64,000 bases of DNA from JADKAV01 sp963704075 (GCA_963704075.1 CAVPGV010000014.1:62001-126000); one strand, 5' to 3'; positions 1 to 8,074 are shown, numbered from the stretch's first letter. Program-made: numbers and translations. Notes: generated by a model from the letters alone, not told the origin.

Positions 1-1
1 T

Positions 2-784
2 TCCGTGGCCGTGCGGGAGGGGGTGGTGTCGATCGATCAGGGCACGATCCGCGGCTCGCGGCGCAGCAATCCTGCGACATACACCGGTCTGCTCGACCCC
101 ATTCGCAAAGCCTTCGCCAAGGCCAACGGCGTGAAGCCGGCATTGTTCAGCGCCAACTCCGAGGGCGCCTGCCCGACCTGCAAGGGCGCGGGCGTCATCT
201 ACACCGACCTGGCCATGATGGCCGGCGTGTCCACGGTCTGCGAGGAGTGCGAGGGCAAGCGGTTCCAGGCGTCGGTGCTGGAGTACCACCTGGGCGGCCG
301 TGACATCAGCGAGGTGCTTGCCATGTCGGTGATCGGGGCTGGGGAGTTCTTCGGTGCGGGGGAGTCCCGCGTCCCGGCTGCCCACCGGATCCTGGGGCGC
401 CTGGCCGACGTCGGTCTCGGCTACCTGACGCTAGGGCAGCCGCTCACCACTTTGTCCGGCGGCGAGCGGCAGCGACTGAAACTGGCCACGCACCTGGGGG
501 AGAAGGGTGGGGTGTTCATCCTCGATGAACCCACGACCGGCCTGCACCTGGCCGACGTCGAGCAACTGCTGGGCCTGCTGGACCGACTGGTCGACTCCGG
601 CAAGTCGGTCATCGTGATCGAGCACCACCAGGCCGTGATGGCCCACGCCGACTGGATCATCGACCTCGGTCCCGGTGCCGGTCATGACGGAGGACGCATC
701 GTCTTCGAGGGCACGCCTGCTGACTTGGTCGGCGGTCGCTCGACGTTGACCGGTCAGCACCTGGCGTCGTACGTCGGGAGGTGA
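2..784 (+). CDS. UvrA-like excinuclease/ABC ATPase, 5'-truncated by window edge
   Basis: This is the C-terminal part of a UvrA-family ATPase, and the frame is open through the left edge, so the start lies outside the window. Visible are a C-terminal zinc finger (CPTC ... CEEC), the ABC signature LSGGERQRLKLA, and a Walker B stretch (FILDEPTTGLH) followed by the EHH switch region. UvrA dimers recognise DNA damage and load UvrB. Many actinobacteria also carry a shorter second UvrA-like protein linked to drug resistance, and the compact spacing here fits that type equally well. Without the N-terminal half I cannot choose between housekeeping uvrA and the paralogue, so no symbol is given. Confidence 0.85.
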   Translation, partial: SVAVREGVVSIDQGTIRGSRRSNPATYTGLLDPIRKAFAKANGVKPALFSANSEGACPTCKGAGVIYTDLAMMAGVSTVCEECEGKRFQASVLEYHLGGRDISEVLAMSVIGAGEFFGAGESRVPAAHRILGRLADVGLGYLTLGQPLTTLSGGERQRLKLATHLGEKGGVFILDEPTTGLHLADVEQLLGLLDRLVDSGKSVIVIEHHQAVMAHADWIIDLGPGAGHDGGRIVFEGTPADLVGGRSTLTGQHLASYVGR

Positions 785-975
785 TTGCGCGTCACGCAGA
801 ATCGCACCCAATGACGAAGTATCGCAGGCGTTGAAATCAGGCATGGTCGTCACCACGTACCGGCGCTTCAACTCGTGAGGACCTGACCGAGGCAGGATCG
901 ACAGTTGCTGAACTCTCGAGTCTCCTGCAATAATGGCCATATTCAACACCCTCAAAGTGGCTACCGGAGGCTGGG

Positions 976-1230
976 ATGGACGTCGGGGTCCGTGATCTTC
1001 GCGACGGTCTGAGCCGTTACCTCTCGTCCGTGCGAAACGGCCACACGATTACCGTGACCGACCACGGTCATCCGATTGCGCGCATCGTGCCTGCGGGGGA
1101 GCCGACGTCTCTCGAGCGCCTCATCGCCGAGGGGCGGATCACGCCCGCTGCGGAGCCCAGGTCCGCTCGCCCGAAGCCGATCGAGGCCGCGGGTACGGTC
1201 AGCGATCTCGTCAGTGACCAGCGCCGTTGA
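976..1230 (+). CDS. Phd/YefM-family antitoxin
   Basis: An 84-residue protein of the prevent-host-death type. The N-terminal half (VRDLRDGLSRYLSSV ... TVTDHGHPIARIVP) is the DNA-binding and dimerisation fold of Phd/YefM antitoxins. The Pro/Arg-rich C-terminal tail is the part expected to wrap around and neutralise the toxin. A GGAGG Shine-Dalgarno sits just upstream. The stop codon overlaps the TTG start of the following PIN toxin, so the two are translationally coupled. Such antitoxins usually repress their own operon through the N-terminal domain (family knowledge; no operator was identified here). Confidence 0.85.
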   Translation: MDVGVRDLRDGLSRYLSSVRNGHTITVTDHGHPIARIVPAGEPTSLERLIAEGRITPAAEPRSARPKPIEAAGTVSDLVSDQRR

Positions 1231-1655
1231 TCCTGTACCTCGACACCTCAGCGCTGGTTCCACTTCTGATCGCAGAGCAGACCTCCGATATCTGTGGGCA
1301 ACTGTGGGATCGGGCCGATCGCCTCACTACCGCACGATTGGCGTATGTCGAAGCGGCAGCTGCACTCGCGGCGGCGGAACGCCTGGGTCGGCTGACCGCC
1401 GCGCAGGACGCTGCCAGCCGCGAGATCCTGAACGAGCTATGGGGCGTCGTTGACGTGGTCGAACTCGATGCCAGTCTGATGCTCTCCGCGGCTGACATCG
1501 CTGCCAGACGGGGGCTTCGTGGCTACGACGCCGTCCACTGTGCGGCTGCGGCTGGGCTGCGTGGTGAGAGTGTCGTGGCGGCGGCCGGTGACACGCAACT
1601 CCTGGCTGCCTGGTCGGCCGAAGGCCTCGCAGTGGTCGACATCAACGCTTCGTGA
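1227..1655 (+). CDS. VapC-type PIN-domain ribonuclease toxin
   Basis: A 142-residue PIN-domain protein, the usual length for VapC. The expected acidic metal-binding residues are in place: Asp in YLDTSA near the N-terminus, Glu in ARLAYVEA, Asp in GYDAVH and Asp in AAGDTQLL. Together they would hold Mg2+ or Mn2+ for RNA cleavage. It starts with TTG overlapping the antitoxin stop (TTGA), typical of type II toxin-antitoxin operons. The target RNA cannot be predicted from sequence. The pair lies alone between a UvrA-like gene and a decayed gene, consistent with an accessory insertion. Confidence 0.88.
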   Translation: MILYLDTSALVPLLIAEQTSDICGQLWDRADRLTTARLAYVEAAAALAAAERLGRLTAAQDAASREILNELWGVVDVVELDASLMLSAADIAARRGLRGYDAVHCAAAAGLRGESVVAAAGDTQLLAAWSAEGLAVVDINAS

Positions 1656-1825
1656 CGTGCTCAGAGTTCGTGCCATCGGAAGATTCTGCGTCCCTAAGCG
1701 ATTTGAGGTGTGCCGCTCTGTTCGACGGTCGAGGCACTGATTGCCGAACCGGTCGGGCCCAGTGCCGGCGGGATCGGGCGCAGTCGCGTGAGACAAGTTC
1801 CGTGATTATTGACCGATAATCGATA

Positions 1826-2416
1826 TTATGACATTTCGCCTGAACGCCGGAATCCGTCGGCTACCTCCTGCAACCGCTGCCGGTACCCCGCCCAATCCAT
1901 GCGCCTCGGGCAGGACGGCGCTGTCGGGCTTCCATCCGATGAGTCCGTCGACCGACTCCCGCAGGATGTCCATCTGTCCTGCGTGCCGATGAGTCTCGGC
2001 GATCATGTGCACGAGAACCTGCTGGAGCGTGACATCGCGCTAGGCCGGAGCCCACCAGTCCACGTGACCGGGAGCATCGAGATCCAATGCCGCGATGGTC
2101 GCGTCGGAATGCAGCCATACCCGCCGGTACAGGTCGACGATCTGCGGGATGCTCTCATCGGCGGTGGCCCACATGTCGGCGTTGGGCTCCGCATCCTCGG
2201 AGAACCAGGGGAACGTCTGTTCGAATGGCCGTCCGAAACAGTCACCGAGGTACCCCGCCTCGACGCTGGCGACGTGTTTCACGATTCCCAGCAGGTTGCT
2301 GCCAGTCGCCGTCAACGGCCGACGGGCGTCGTACTCACTGCAACCCCCGAGCTTCCACAGCACAGCGTGCGGCCATGCTGCAGGTACTCGGCCAGGACGT
2401 CTTTGTGGTCACTCAT
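1826..2416 (-). pseudogene. DinB-family (DUF664-like) protein, broken by two frameshifts and a nonsense codon
   Basis: The three minus-strand frames together rebuild a typical ~195-residue actinobacterial DinB-superfamily protein (four-helix bundle, metal site of three His). The ATG at 2416 begins MSDHKDVLAEYLQHGRT. A missing base near 2365 moves the frame to LWKLGGCSEYDARRP. An in-frame TAG at 2040-2042 interrupts it just before RDVTLQQVLVHMIAETHRHAG. A further indel near 1905 moves the frame to MDWAGYRQRLQEVA and the true TAA at 1826. The ATG overlaps the stop of the VOC gene (ATGA), so the two were one operon. Three independent lesions favour genuine decay over a single read error. Confidence 0.8.
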
Positions 2417-2826
2417 GTCTGCGCGGGCTTGGGGTAGCCGGGCAGCCAGGAGCCGTAGCGCAGCGAGTTGCCATCGGGGTCGACGTAGGCTCCCTCGCAC
2501 AATCCGTATTCGGTGTCTGTGGGTTCGACGTACTCCCCTGCGGCGCCGGATACACTCCATTGCTCGTGCAATGCGTTGGCGTCGTCGACGTACAGGTACA
2601 CCTCGCTGAGATTGGTCACGGGATCGATCCCGGACACCTGGCACAGGTGCAACTGCAGACCATCGCGGAAGACGAAGCCGTACAGCACCTCGACCAGACG
2701 CCGGCCCTCCACGACCTCACTGCGTTGATACGGTTTGGCGCGAAAACCGAGGCGCGCGTAGTTGTCGAGCGCGGAGAGCACATCACTGACCGGGAGCACC
2801 GGAGCCAGTGCATTGAGCGTGGCCAT
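2413..2826 (-). CDS. VOC-family (glyoxalase/bleomycin-resistance fold) protein
   Basis: A protein of about 137 residues with the two-module VOC fold. It starts with a variable N-terminal strand (LNALAPVLPVSDV), and the C-terminal module ends with the characteristic DPDGNSLRYGSW stretch that usually supplies a metal-binding residue. An upstream ATG at 2844 is possible, but the family normally begins at the 2826 start. VOC proteins include lyases, dioxygenases and antibiotic-binding proteins, and the substrate cannot be read from this sequence. Its TGA overlaps the ATG of the decayed DinB gene, a pairing often seen with small-molecule detoxification genes. Confidence 0.75.
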   Translation of the reverse strand: MATLNALAPVLPVSDVLSALDNYARLGFRAKPYQRSEVVEGRRLVEVLYGFVFRDGLQLHLCQVSGIDPVTNLSEVYLYVDDANALHEQWSVSGAAGEYVEPTDTEYGLCEGAYVDPDGNSLRYGSWLPGYPKPAQT

Positions 2827-2898
2827 GCCCACGAGACTAACCACAATCAGCGCTGTGATGCGCCTGTCGGTCGACGGGCGACAGACTCCCCGTCGTTC

Positions 2899-2904
2899 TA
2901 GATT
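2899..2904 (+). promoter_or_regulatory. Candidate -10 box for leaderless transcription
   Basis: TAGATT lies exactly six bases before the ATG at 2911. No Shine-Dalgarno is visible upstream of that ATG. The spacing would place the transcription start at or next to the A of the ATG. The same TAnnnT-N6-start arrangement occurs before the genes at 24855 and 44040. No convincing -35 hexamer is seen. Confidence 0.45.
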
Positions 2905-2910
2905 GCTGAC

Positions 2911-4278
2911 ATGTCACTGCATATGCCGAACGCCGAAGCTGACGAACTGAGAGCCCGGATCGAGGCACTCATGCCCGAGGTGCGCAGGGATCTCGAGGCA
3001 CTGGTCGCCATCCCCTCCATCAACTTCCCCGGCTATGACCTGCCGGACGTGGTCCGCTGTGCAGAAGCCTGCGCGGACCTGCTGCGCGCGGCCGGTGCCG
3101 ATCCGGAATTGATCCCCAGCTCCAGCGGCGTTCCGACGGTGCGGGCGGACATCGCCGGACCGCAGGGCGCTCCGCTGGTTCTGCTCTACTCCCACTACGA
3201 CGTGCAGCCAGCAGGCGACCTGGACAAATGGCACACCGAACCGTTCCGGGCTGAAGAGCGTGACGGGCGGCTCTATGGACGTGGCGCCGCCGACGACAAG
3301 TCAGGAGTCATCACACATCTGGCCGTTCTGCGCGCCTTCGAGGGGTCGCCCCCGGTGAATCTGCGGATCTTGTTCGAAGGCGAAGAAGAATACGGCGGCG
3401 ATTTCGAGGAGTGGCCGACGACCAAGCCTGAGGTTTTCTCCGATCTCGATGCCGCGGTCATCTGCGACATGGGCAACGTGGAACTCGGTCAGCCCACCTT
3501 CACCACGCAGTTGCGCGGAATCATCGAGGGCGTCGTCACGGTCACGACGATGGAGGAACCACGTCACAGCGGGATGTTCGGTGGCCCGGCTCCCGATGCC
3601 CTGATGGTGCTGATCAAACTCCTGAGCACGCTGATGGACGACGACGGCAACGCCACCATCGACGGCATCAGTGGCTCGGATTGGGAAGGTGCCGAATATC
3701 CCGAGGAAGCATTCCGCGAGTTGGCCCAGATACTGCCGGACCAGCCCCTGATCGGTTCCGGCAGTGTGGCGTCACGGCTCTTCTCCAAACCGGCGGTCTC
3801 GGTCGTCGGGCTCGACGCGCCGGAGGTTGCCACAGCCCCGAACGCGCTCATCCCGACCGCGAAGGCAAAGATCAGCGTCCGGATCCCTGCGGGTGTGGAC
3901 GGTGAGGAAGCCACCCGATTGCTCGAGACACATCTGCGCAACCACTCCCCCTTCGGCGTGAAGATCGACTTCGAGCCCGGAGTGCCGGCGAACGGTTCCG
4001 CAGTCCCCGTGGGAGGTCCGGGCTACGACGCTTTCTCCGCGGCCATGGAGTATGCCTACGGCAAGCCATCCACGCAGCAAGGTGCCGGCGGCGCAGTCCC
4101 CTTCGTGGCCAACCTCATCGAGTCTCGACCTGAACTAGAGGTACTGGGTGTGGGCGCCCAGGACCCATTGGCTCGGATCCACGCCCCGAACGAGAGCATC
4201 GACCTCGTGGAGTTGAAGGATTCCATCGTGGCCGAGGCATTGTTCCTCGCGGAGTACGGTCGACGCGCGCAGCACTAG
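2911..4278 (+). CDS. M20-family metallo-dipeptidase
   Basis: A 455-residue M20 peptidase of the CNDP/DapE-like dipeptidase group, probably cytoplasmic. Metal and catalytic elements are all present: SHYDVQP (His95, Asp97), GRGAADDKSG around residue 128, the acidic EGEEEYGGD (Glu159-160) with the general base, an Asp in ICDMGN, and the late His424 in RIHAPNE. The lid domain lies between, with the RHSGMFGG dimer-interface motif. It would hydrolyse dipeptides or N-acyl amino acids using two Zn2+; the substrate is undetermined. The ATG at 2911 has no ribosome site but an ideally spaced -10 box, suggesting leaderless mRNA. An internal ATG at 2923 is the alternative start. Confidence 0.9.
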   Translation: MSLHMPNAEADELRARIEALMPEVRRDLEALVAIPSINFPGYDLPDVVRCAEACADLLRAAGADPELIPSSSGVPTVRADIAGPQGAPLVLLYSHYDVQPAGDLDKWHTEPFRAEERDGRLYGRGAADDKSGVITHLAVLRAFEGSPPVNLRILFEGEEEYGGDFEEWPTTKPEVFSDLDAAVICDMGNVELGQPTFTTQLRGIIEGVVTVTTMEEPRHSGMFGGPAPDALMVLIKLLSTLMDDDGNATIDGISGSDWEGAEYPEEAFRELAQILPDQPLIGSGSVASRLFSKPAVSVVGLDAPEVATAPNALIPTAKAKISVRIPAGVDGEEATRLLETHLRNHSPFGVKIDFEPGVPANGSAVPVGGPGYDAFSAAMEYAYGKPSTQQGAGGAVPFVANLIESRPELEVLGVGAQDPLARIHAPNESIDLVELKDSIVAEALFLAEYGRRAQH

Positions 4279-4320
4279 TGGGTTCGGCAATCCGCGCGTA
4301 CGTTCCACGCCGCGCCCCAC

Positions 4321-4440
4321 AGGCGTGAGACTTGGGTACAGGCGTTGGACAACGGTACGGGCGTTGGACAACCACGGGAGTTTTTTCTCTCACGCCTGTG
4401 CGGATCTCCAACGCATGTGCACAACTCCAACGCCTGTGAC
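4321..4440. repeat. Modular inverted-repeat element, copy A
   Basis: A non-coding 120-bp block built from three forward modules (AGGCGTGAGA, then two copies of GGTAC-RGGCGTTGGACAAC type) and, after a short T-rich spacer, three inverted modules (TCTCACGCCT, then two TCCAACGC-type units). The first forward and first inverted modules are perfect 10-bp complements. A second copy with the same module order lies at 24558-24674. It sits between the M20 gene and tRNA-Val and contains no credible ORF. The family is not one I recognise. Confidence 0.8.
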
Positions 4441-4558
4441 CCTCGCGCATGAGACGTCGACCAAGGCAGACGCGTTGGCTCCAGCGAGAGCCGGCACGCG
4501 TCGCGAACCTGCCCTGACGCAAGATGTGAAACCAGGGCTGACCAGGGGTTTTGCTTGG

Positions 4559-4630
4559 TGGGCGATACTGGGTTCGAACCAGTGACCTCTTCGGTGTGAA
4601 CGAAGCGCGCTACCACTGCGCCAATCGCCC
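4559..4630 (-). tRNA. tRNA-Val (anticodon CAC)
   Basis: Cloverleaf read on the minus strand: acceptor GGGCGAT/ATCGCCC, anticodon arm CTTCG-TTCACAC-CGAAG giving CAC, and a T-loop with GGTTCGAACC. Discriminator A is followed by an encoded CCA (to 4556). Outside the anticodon arm it is identical to the tRNA-Val(GAC) at 7976. Confidence 0.95.
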
Positions 4631-4652
4631 TCAAGACGCACATAAGACTACC

Positions 4653-5054
4653 TCACAGCGGCCAGAGTCCCCGCACGCCGTCCAGGGAGGCCCCATAACG
4701 CCAGAGGTAGGCGCCAGCAGCTGCTGACACCAGCACCAGGCCCGCCGCAGAGGCAGCACGCACCTGGGCGCGGTTCTGCGGATCCTGCGCCGTCTCCTTG
4801 GCCTGTCGCAGTTTCTTGCGAATCGGATGGAGCAGTTTCTGCGCCCAAACGTACTCAGACGCCAGGATGATCAGACCCAGGGCGATCATGGCCCACCCCG
4901 GTCCGGGAAGGACCAGAAGTACCGCCCCGAGCGTCATCACGCTGACGCCGGCCACGAAGACGGTGATTTTCCATGCCGTGTCCAGCAACCAGTTCTTGCG
5001 CAACCAACCGCGGAACCGTCGGTTCCACGGCACGTCAGTTGCGGGTTGTGTCAC
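4653..5054 (-). CDS. PGPGW-motif (TIGR02611-like) transmembrane protein
   Basis: A 133-residue membrane protein starting at GTG 5054. After a basic, Trp-rich N-terminus come two close hydrophobic segments (about residues 28-50 and 55-68) separated by the family hallmark LPGPGWAMI. A positively charged region (KKLRQAKE) follows, then a C-terminal hydrophobic helix. The family is widespread in actinobacteria and has no proven biochemical role. It is divergently placed next to ssgB, an arrangement I recall from other actinobacterial genomes. Confidence 0.8.
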   Translation of the reverse strand: MTQPATDVPWNRRFRGWLRKNWLLDTAWKITVFVAGVSVMTLGAVLLVLPGPGWAMIALGLIILASEYVWAQKLLHPIRKKLRQAKETAQDPQNRAQVRAASAAGLVLVSAAAGAYLWRYGASLDGVRGLWPL

Positions 5055-5127
5055 GTCTCACAGCCTAAGTCGATTACGCAATGGAACGAAAGGGCACACC
5101 ATTGACGTCAGTACCCACGGAGGAATC

Positions 5128-5556
5128 ATGCATACGGAACCCATCCCCACCGTCGTCACAGCGGAGATCACTCTGAACCTGGTGATCGGCACAGAGTATG
5201 GGATGCCCGTGCCCGCGCGATTCTTCTATTCAGCACACCGACCCCTGTCCGTGACTGCAGAATTCCAGGGCGGCGAAGCAGCCGTTCAGTGGGTGTTCGC
5301 GCGGGACCTGTTGCAGGAGGGCACTCAACGCCCGGTCGGTGACGGGGACGTGACCTGCTGGCCGGCCACCGTAACCGGAGAACGGGTGGTGTGTATCGCA
5401 CTGCGCTCGCCGTCGGGTCAAGCCCTCCTGGAGGCTCCTGCCGACGAGATCGCTCTGTTCCTCGACCGGGCCTACGAGACGGTGCCAGCGGGCTCGGAGT
5501 CGGAATTCCTCGACCTCGACGGTCTCATCGCCGATCTGCTGGGCTCGAACGACTGA
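5128..5556 (+). CDS. ssgB: SsgA/SsgB-family sporulation and cell-division regulator
   Basis: A 142-residue protein of the SsgA-like family, starting at ATG 5128 behind a strong GGAGGA ribosome site. Family features include the N-terminal MPVPARFFYSAHRPLSVTAEF region (read in pieces), a central VQWVFARDLL stretch, and the acidic end EFLDLDGLIADLL. In Streptomyces SsgB recruits FtsZ to sporulation septa. The single short form here resembles SsgB more than SsgA. Its presence implies a lineage with developmental or specialised septation. It is convergent with pabC; only 17 bases separate the two stops. Confidence 0.85.
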   Translation: MHTEPIPTVVTAEITLNLVIGTEYGMPVPARFFYSAHRPLSVTAEFQGGEAAVQWVFARDLLQEGTQRPVGDGDVTCWPATVTGERVVCIALRSPSGQALLEAPADEIALFLDRAYETVPAGSESEFLDLDGLIADLLGSND

Positions 5557-5573
5557 GGCCGTTCGGCTGCGGC

Positions 5574-6395
5574 TCAGACTGGGTCGACGTCGGCACGACT
5601 GCGTGCCCTGAACTCCGCGGCCAGTCCGGCTGTCACCGGGCCCGGGGCGTCCAAAAGGCGCACCCCCACCCTTTCCACTGGATGTACGTCGCGGGTGCTC
5701 GAAGTGATGAATACCTCATCCGCGGTGTCGAGCACTGAGAGCGGCATGCTGCGCTCCTCGACATCGAACCACTCGACGACCAGATCCCGAGTGATACCGG
5801 CCAGACAACCATCGGTAACGGGTGGGGTGACGACCCGCCCGTCGATCACTACGAAGACGTTGCTGCCCGTTCCTTCACAGAGGTTGCCAGCCAGGTTGCC
5901 GAGAATCGCCTCGCTGAACCCGTCTGCCCGGGCTTCAGCCAGGCACACGGCGTTCTCGGCGTACGAGGTCGTCTTCAGTCCCATCAACGGGGACCGCTCA
6001 TTGCGCGGCCAACGGCTGACCGCAACGTGAGTGGTGGCCGGCCACGGTCGGCCCTCCAAACTCACCACGGCGAGCGTTGGGGGTCCGTCGCCGCGTTGTG
6101 ACCCGAGCGGGCCGGGGCCGGACGTGTAGGTGATCCGCAGAACCCCGAGCGGGTATGCCTCTCGGGTCATGAGTTCATCAACCGCTGCCCGGACTACGTG
6201 ATCGTCCACCGCCGGCAGGCCGAGGCCCGCCGCGGAACGGTTCAAACGGTGCAGGTGGCGGCTCAGTGCGAACGGCACACCGGCCTCCGTCTTGAGCGTC
6301 TCGAAGACACCGTCACCCACGGTGAAACCGTGATCGATGACGTTCACCCGGGCCTGTGAAACCGCTTGCACTTCACCGTTGATCCAACTCCACAC
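5574..6395 (-). CDS. pabC: Class IV aminotransferase, likely aminodeoxychorismate lyase
   Basis: A 273-residue PLP enzyme of fold type IV, starting at GTG 6395. The catalytic Lys region (GLKTTSYAENAVCLAEA) and the Glu-containing EGTGSNVFVV phosphate-binding stretch are both present. The immediate upstream partner is a chorismate-binding synthase subunit, with only four bases between its stop and this start. The likely reaction is therefore release of pyruvate from 4-amino-4-deoxychorismate to yield p-aminobenzoate for folate. Branched-chain or D-amino-acid aminotransferases share the fold, so the assignment rests mainly on context. Confidence 0.8.
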   Translation of the reverse strand: MWSWINGEVQAVSQARVNVIDHGFTVGDGVFETLKTEAGVPFALSRHLHRLNRSAAGLGLPAVDDHVVRAAVDELMTREAYPLGVLRITYTSGPGPLGSQRGDGPPTLAVVSLEGRPWPATTHVAVSRWPRNERSPLMGLKTTSYAENAVCLAEARADGFSEAILGNLAGNLCEGTGSNVFVVIDGRVVTPPVTDGCLAGITRDLVVEWFDVEERSMPLSVLDTADEVFITSSTRDVHPVERVGVRLLDAPGPVTAGLAAEFRARSRADVDPV

Positions 6396-6399
6396 GCCG

Positions 6400-7402
6400 C
6401 TACCTTTTCACGGATTCGGCAGACGCAAGGCCAATCAGGCGACGCGCCTTCAGTTCGGTCTCCTGCCACTCCCCCGCCGGGTCGCTCCCCCACGTGATAC
6501 CTGCCCCGGTTCCGAATTTGAGACGCCCCTCATCCAGCCAGAACGTGCGGATAGCCACTGCCAATTCGGCGCGGCGGGCGTCAACGTCGATCCAGCCGAA
6601 TGCCCCGCAGTACCACTGCCTGGTACATGGCTCCAACTCGTCGATCACCTCGAGAGCCGAGACCTTGGGAGCCCCGGATACCGAACCGGGCGGGAAGGTG
6701 GCATCGAGGATCTCCTGCCAGGACGCCTCCCCGCAGTCGGCAGTGACGGTGCTCACCAAATGATGCAGCCCTGGGTACGGCTCGACGCCCATGAGACTCT
6801 CCACGGCGACGCTGCCCACCCGCGCGACCCGGCCCAGATCGTTGCGGACAAGATCGACGATCATGACGTTCTCCGCCCGATCTTTGTCCAGGAAGCCGTC
6901 TGGCGCATCCGCCGTCCCCTTGATCGGACTCGACCACACACGGTCGCCCTTGCGCGTGAGGTATCGCTCGGGAGAGGCGGACGCGATGTGGATCGCCTGG
7001 TCGGGCAAGTGTCAGCAGTCCCGCGAACGGCGCACGCATCGTCGTCAGGCGCGCGTACAACCCCGCCAGATCAGCGCTGTCACACTGCGCGCTGAGGATG
7101 CGGCACACGTTGACCTGGTAGACCCAGCCCCGCGCGATGTGGTCCTGGACCCGCAGGACCCGGTCCACGTAGGCCTCTCGGTCCAAGGAGGTGTCCCAGG
7201 CCCCCGACAGGCCCAGCCAGGTGGCCGTCCCGATCGGTCGCCGACTCCAATCCGCGAAGCGGGCAAGCACGACACGGCCCTCGAACCCGACGGCAACCGC
7301 CCAACGCCCGCCGGCCTCCAGAGCCCCCAGATCCTCACTGACCTCGAGCAGTCGCGTGGCGTGCAGGTCCCCGAAACGCGCCTCAGGTTGGCCGGTGTGC
7401 AC
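6400..7402 (-). pseudogene. pabB: Aminodeoxychorismate synthase component I, single frameshift
   Basis: Two overlapping minus-strand frames form one chorismate-binding protein of about 334 residues. The N-terminal part starts at GTG 7402 behind AGGGGAGGA. At about 7010-7015 one extra base shifts ...GLLTL into ...ARPGDP, while the other frame continues correctly as PDQAIHIASASPERYLTR. The C-terminal part holds the active-site features IKGTADAP, DLVRNDLGRV, PGLHHLVSTV and FPPGSVSGAPK. The length suits the short actinobacterial PabB that pairs with a separate PabA and PabC. The gene is expected to be needed, so a sequencing error is as likely as a true mutation. Confidence 0.8.
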
Positions 7403-7470
7403 GCTTCATCCTCCCCTGATGAGATCCGGCTTGTCCCGGGTGTCCCCGTCAGCACTGAACCAAGTCGTTT

Positions 7471-7579
7471 GAGGGCGGTGCACCTGGCCTCCAGGGCGAC
7501 GTTGTTGGGCGATCTGACTGGACCGATCCCCCAACAATGCCGCCCTCGTCGCCTCCCTATCCCAACAACACCGCCCTCG
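7471..7579. repeat. Non-coding inverted-repeat cluster (TTGTTGGG / CCCAACAA units)
   Basis: In the roughly 400-bp gap between pabB and the tRNA cluster, GGGCGACGTTGTTGGG (7494-7509) faces two inverted copies: CCCAACAATGCCGCCCTCG (7530-7548) and CCCAACAACACCGCCCTCG (7561-7579). A partial forward unit, GAGGGCGGTG, lies at 7471-7480. The two inverted units differ at two positions. They can form alternative stems. No gene is visible in 7403-7799. Confidence 0.65.
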
Positions 7580-7799
7580 ATCTGGGCTCACGGATTCGGC
7601 AGACCGGCGCGCGATGTCTCGGACACACCTGGCGTCGTCCTCCTGGCTGTCCGGCGACCTGGCTCGCATGGGGTGCCGAGTGCTCCTACTGGCTCTGACG
7701 CTTGGCGACCGAGCGGACACTTGTTGAGGTCCCTGGTGTCCAGCAAATGCGCTGCTCGGTTATGCTGGTCCAAGCCGGTACGATCCCGGCGACACAAAC

Positions 7800-7872
7800 G
7801 CGGACGTAGCGCAGCTGGTAGCGCATCACCTTGCCAAGGTGAGGGTCGCGGGTTCGAATCCCGTCGTCCGCT
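7800..7872 (+). tRNA. tRNA-Gly (anticodon GCC)
   Basis: Acceptor GCGGACG/CGTCCGC, anticodon arm TCACC-TTGCCAA-GGTGA giving GCC, T-arm with GGGTTCGAATCCC, discriminator T, CCA not encoded. It is the first of a three-tRNA cluster Gly-Cys-Val, common in actinobacteria. Confidence 0.95.
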
Positions 7873-7892
7873 CGAGAGGCCACGGGGCTTCT

Positions 7893-7963
7893 GGTGGAGT
7901 GGCCGAGAGGCGAGGCAACGGCCTGCAAAGCCGTCTACACGGGTTCGAATCCCGTCTCCACCT
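7893..7963 (+). tRNA. tRNA-Cys (anticodon GCA)
   Basis: Acceptor GGTGGAG/CTCCACC, anticodon loop CTGCAAA giving GCA, T-loop GGTTCGAATCC, length 71. It follows tRNA-Gly by 20 bases and precedes tRNA-Val by 12, so the cluster is probably one transcript. Confidence 0.95.
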
Positions 7964-7975
7964 CGCTTCACAAAC

Positions 7976-8047
7976 GGGCGATTGGCGCAGTGGTAGCGCG
8001 CTTCCTTGACACGGAAGAGGTCACTGGTTCGAACCCAGTATCGCCCA
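7976..8047 (+). tRNA. tRNA-Val (anticodon GAC)
   Basis: Acceptor GGGCGAT/ATCGCCC, anticodon arm CTTCC-TTGACAC-GGAAG giving GAC, discriminator A, CCA encoded (8048-8050). It differs from the tRNA-Val(CAC) at 4559-4630 at only three positions, all in the anticodon arm. Confidence 0.95.
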
Positions 8048-8074
8048 CCAACTCCCTGCGCTGAGGAGGCGGTC

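Noticed and set aside
431..955. Minus-strand ORF of 174 residues opposite the UvrA-like gene
   Set aside because: It is the antisense frame of a clear UvrA domain; composition and lack of motifs mark it as a shadow of high-GC coding.
4321..4440. CRISPR array
   Set aside because: The repeated modules are short, diverged, in both orientations and not separated by uniform unique spacers; no cas gene is present in the window.
4510..4556. Terminator beyond tRNA-Val
   Set aside because: The ACCAGGG strings there are direct, not inverted, repeats, so no stem forms.
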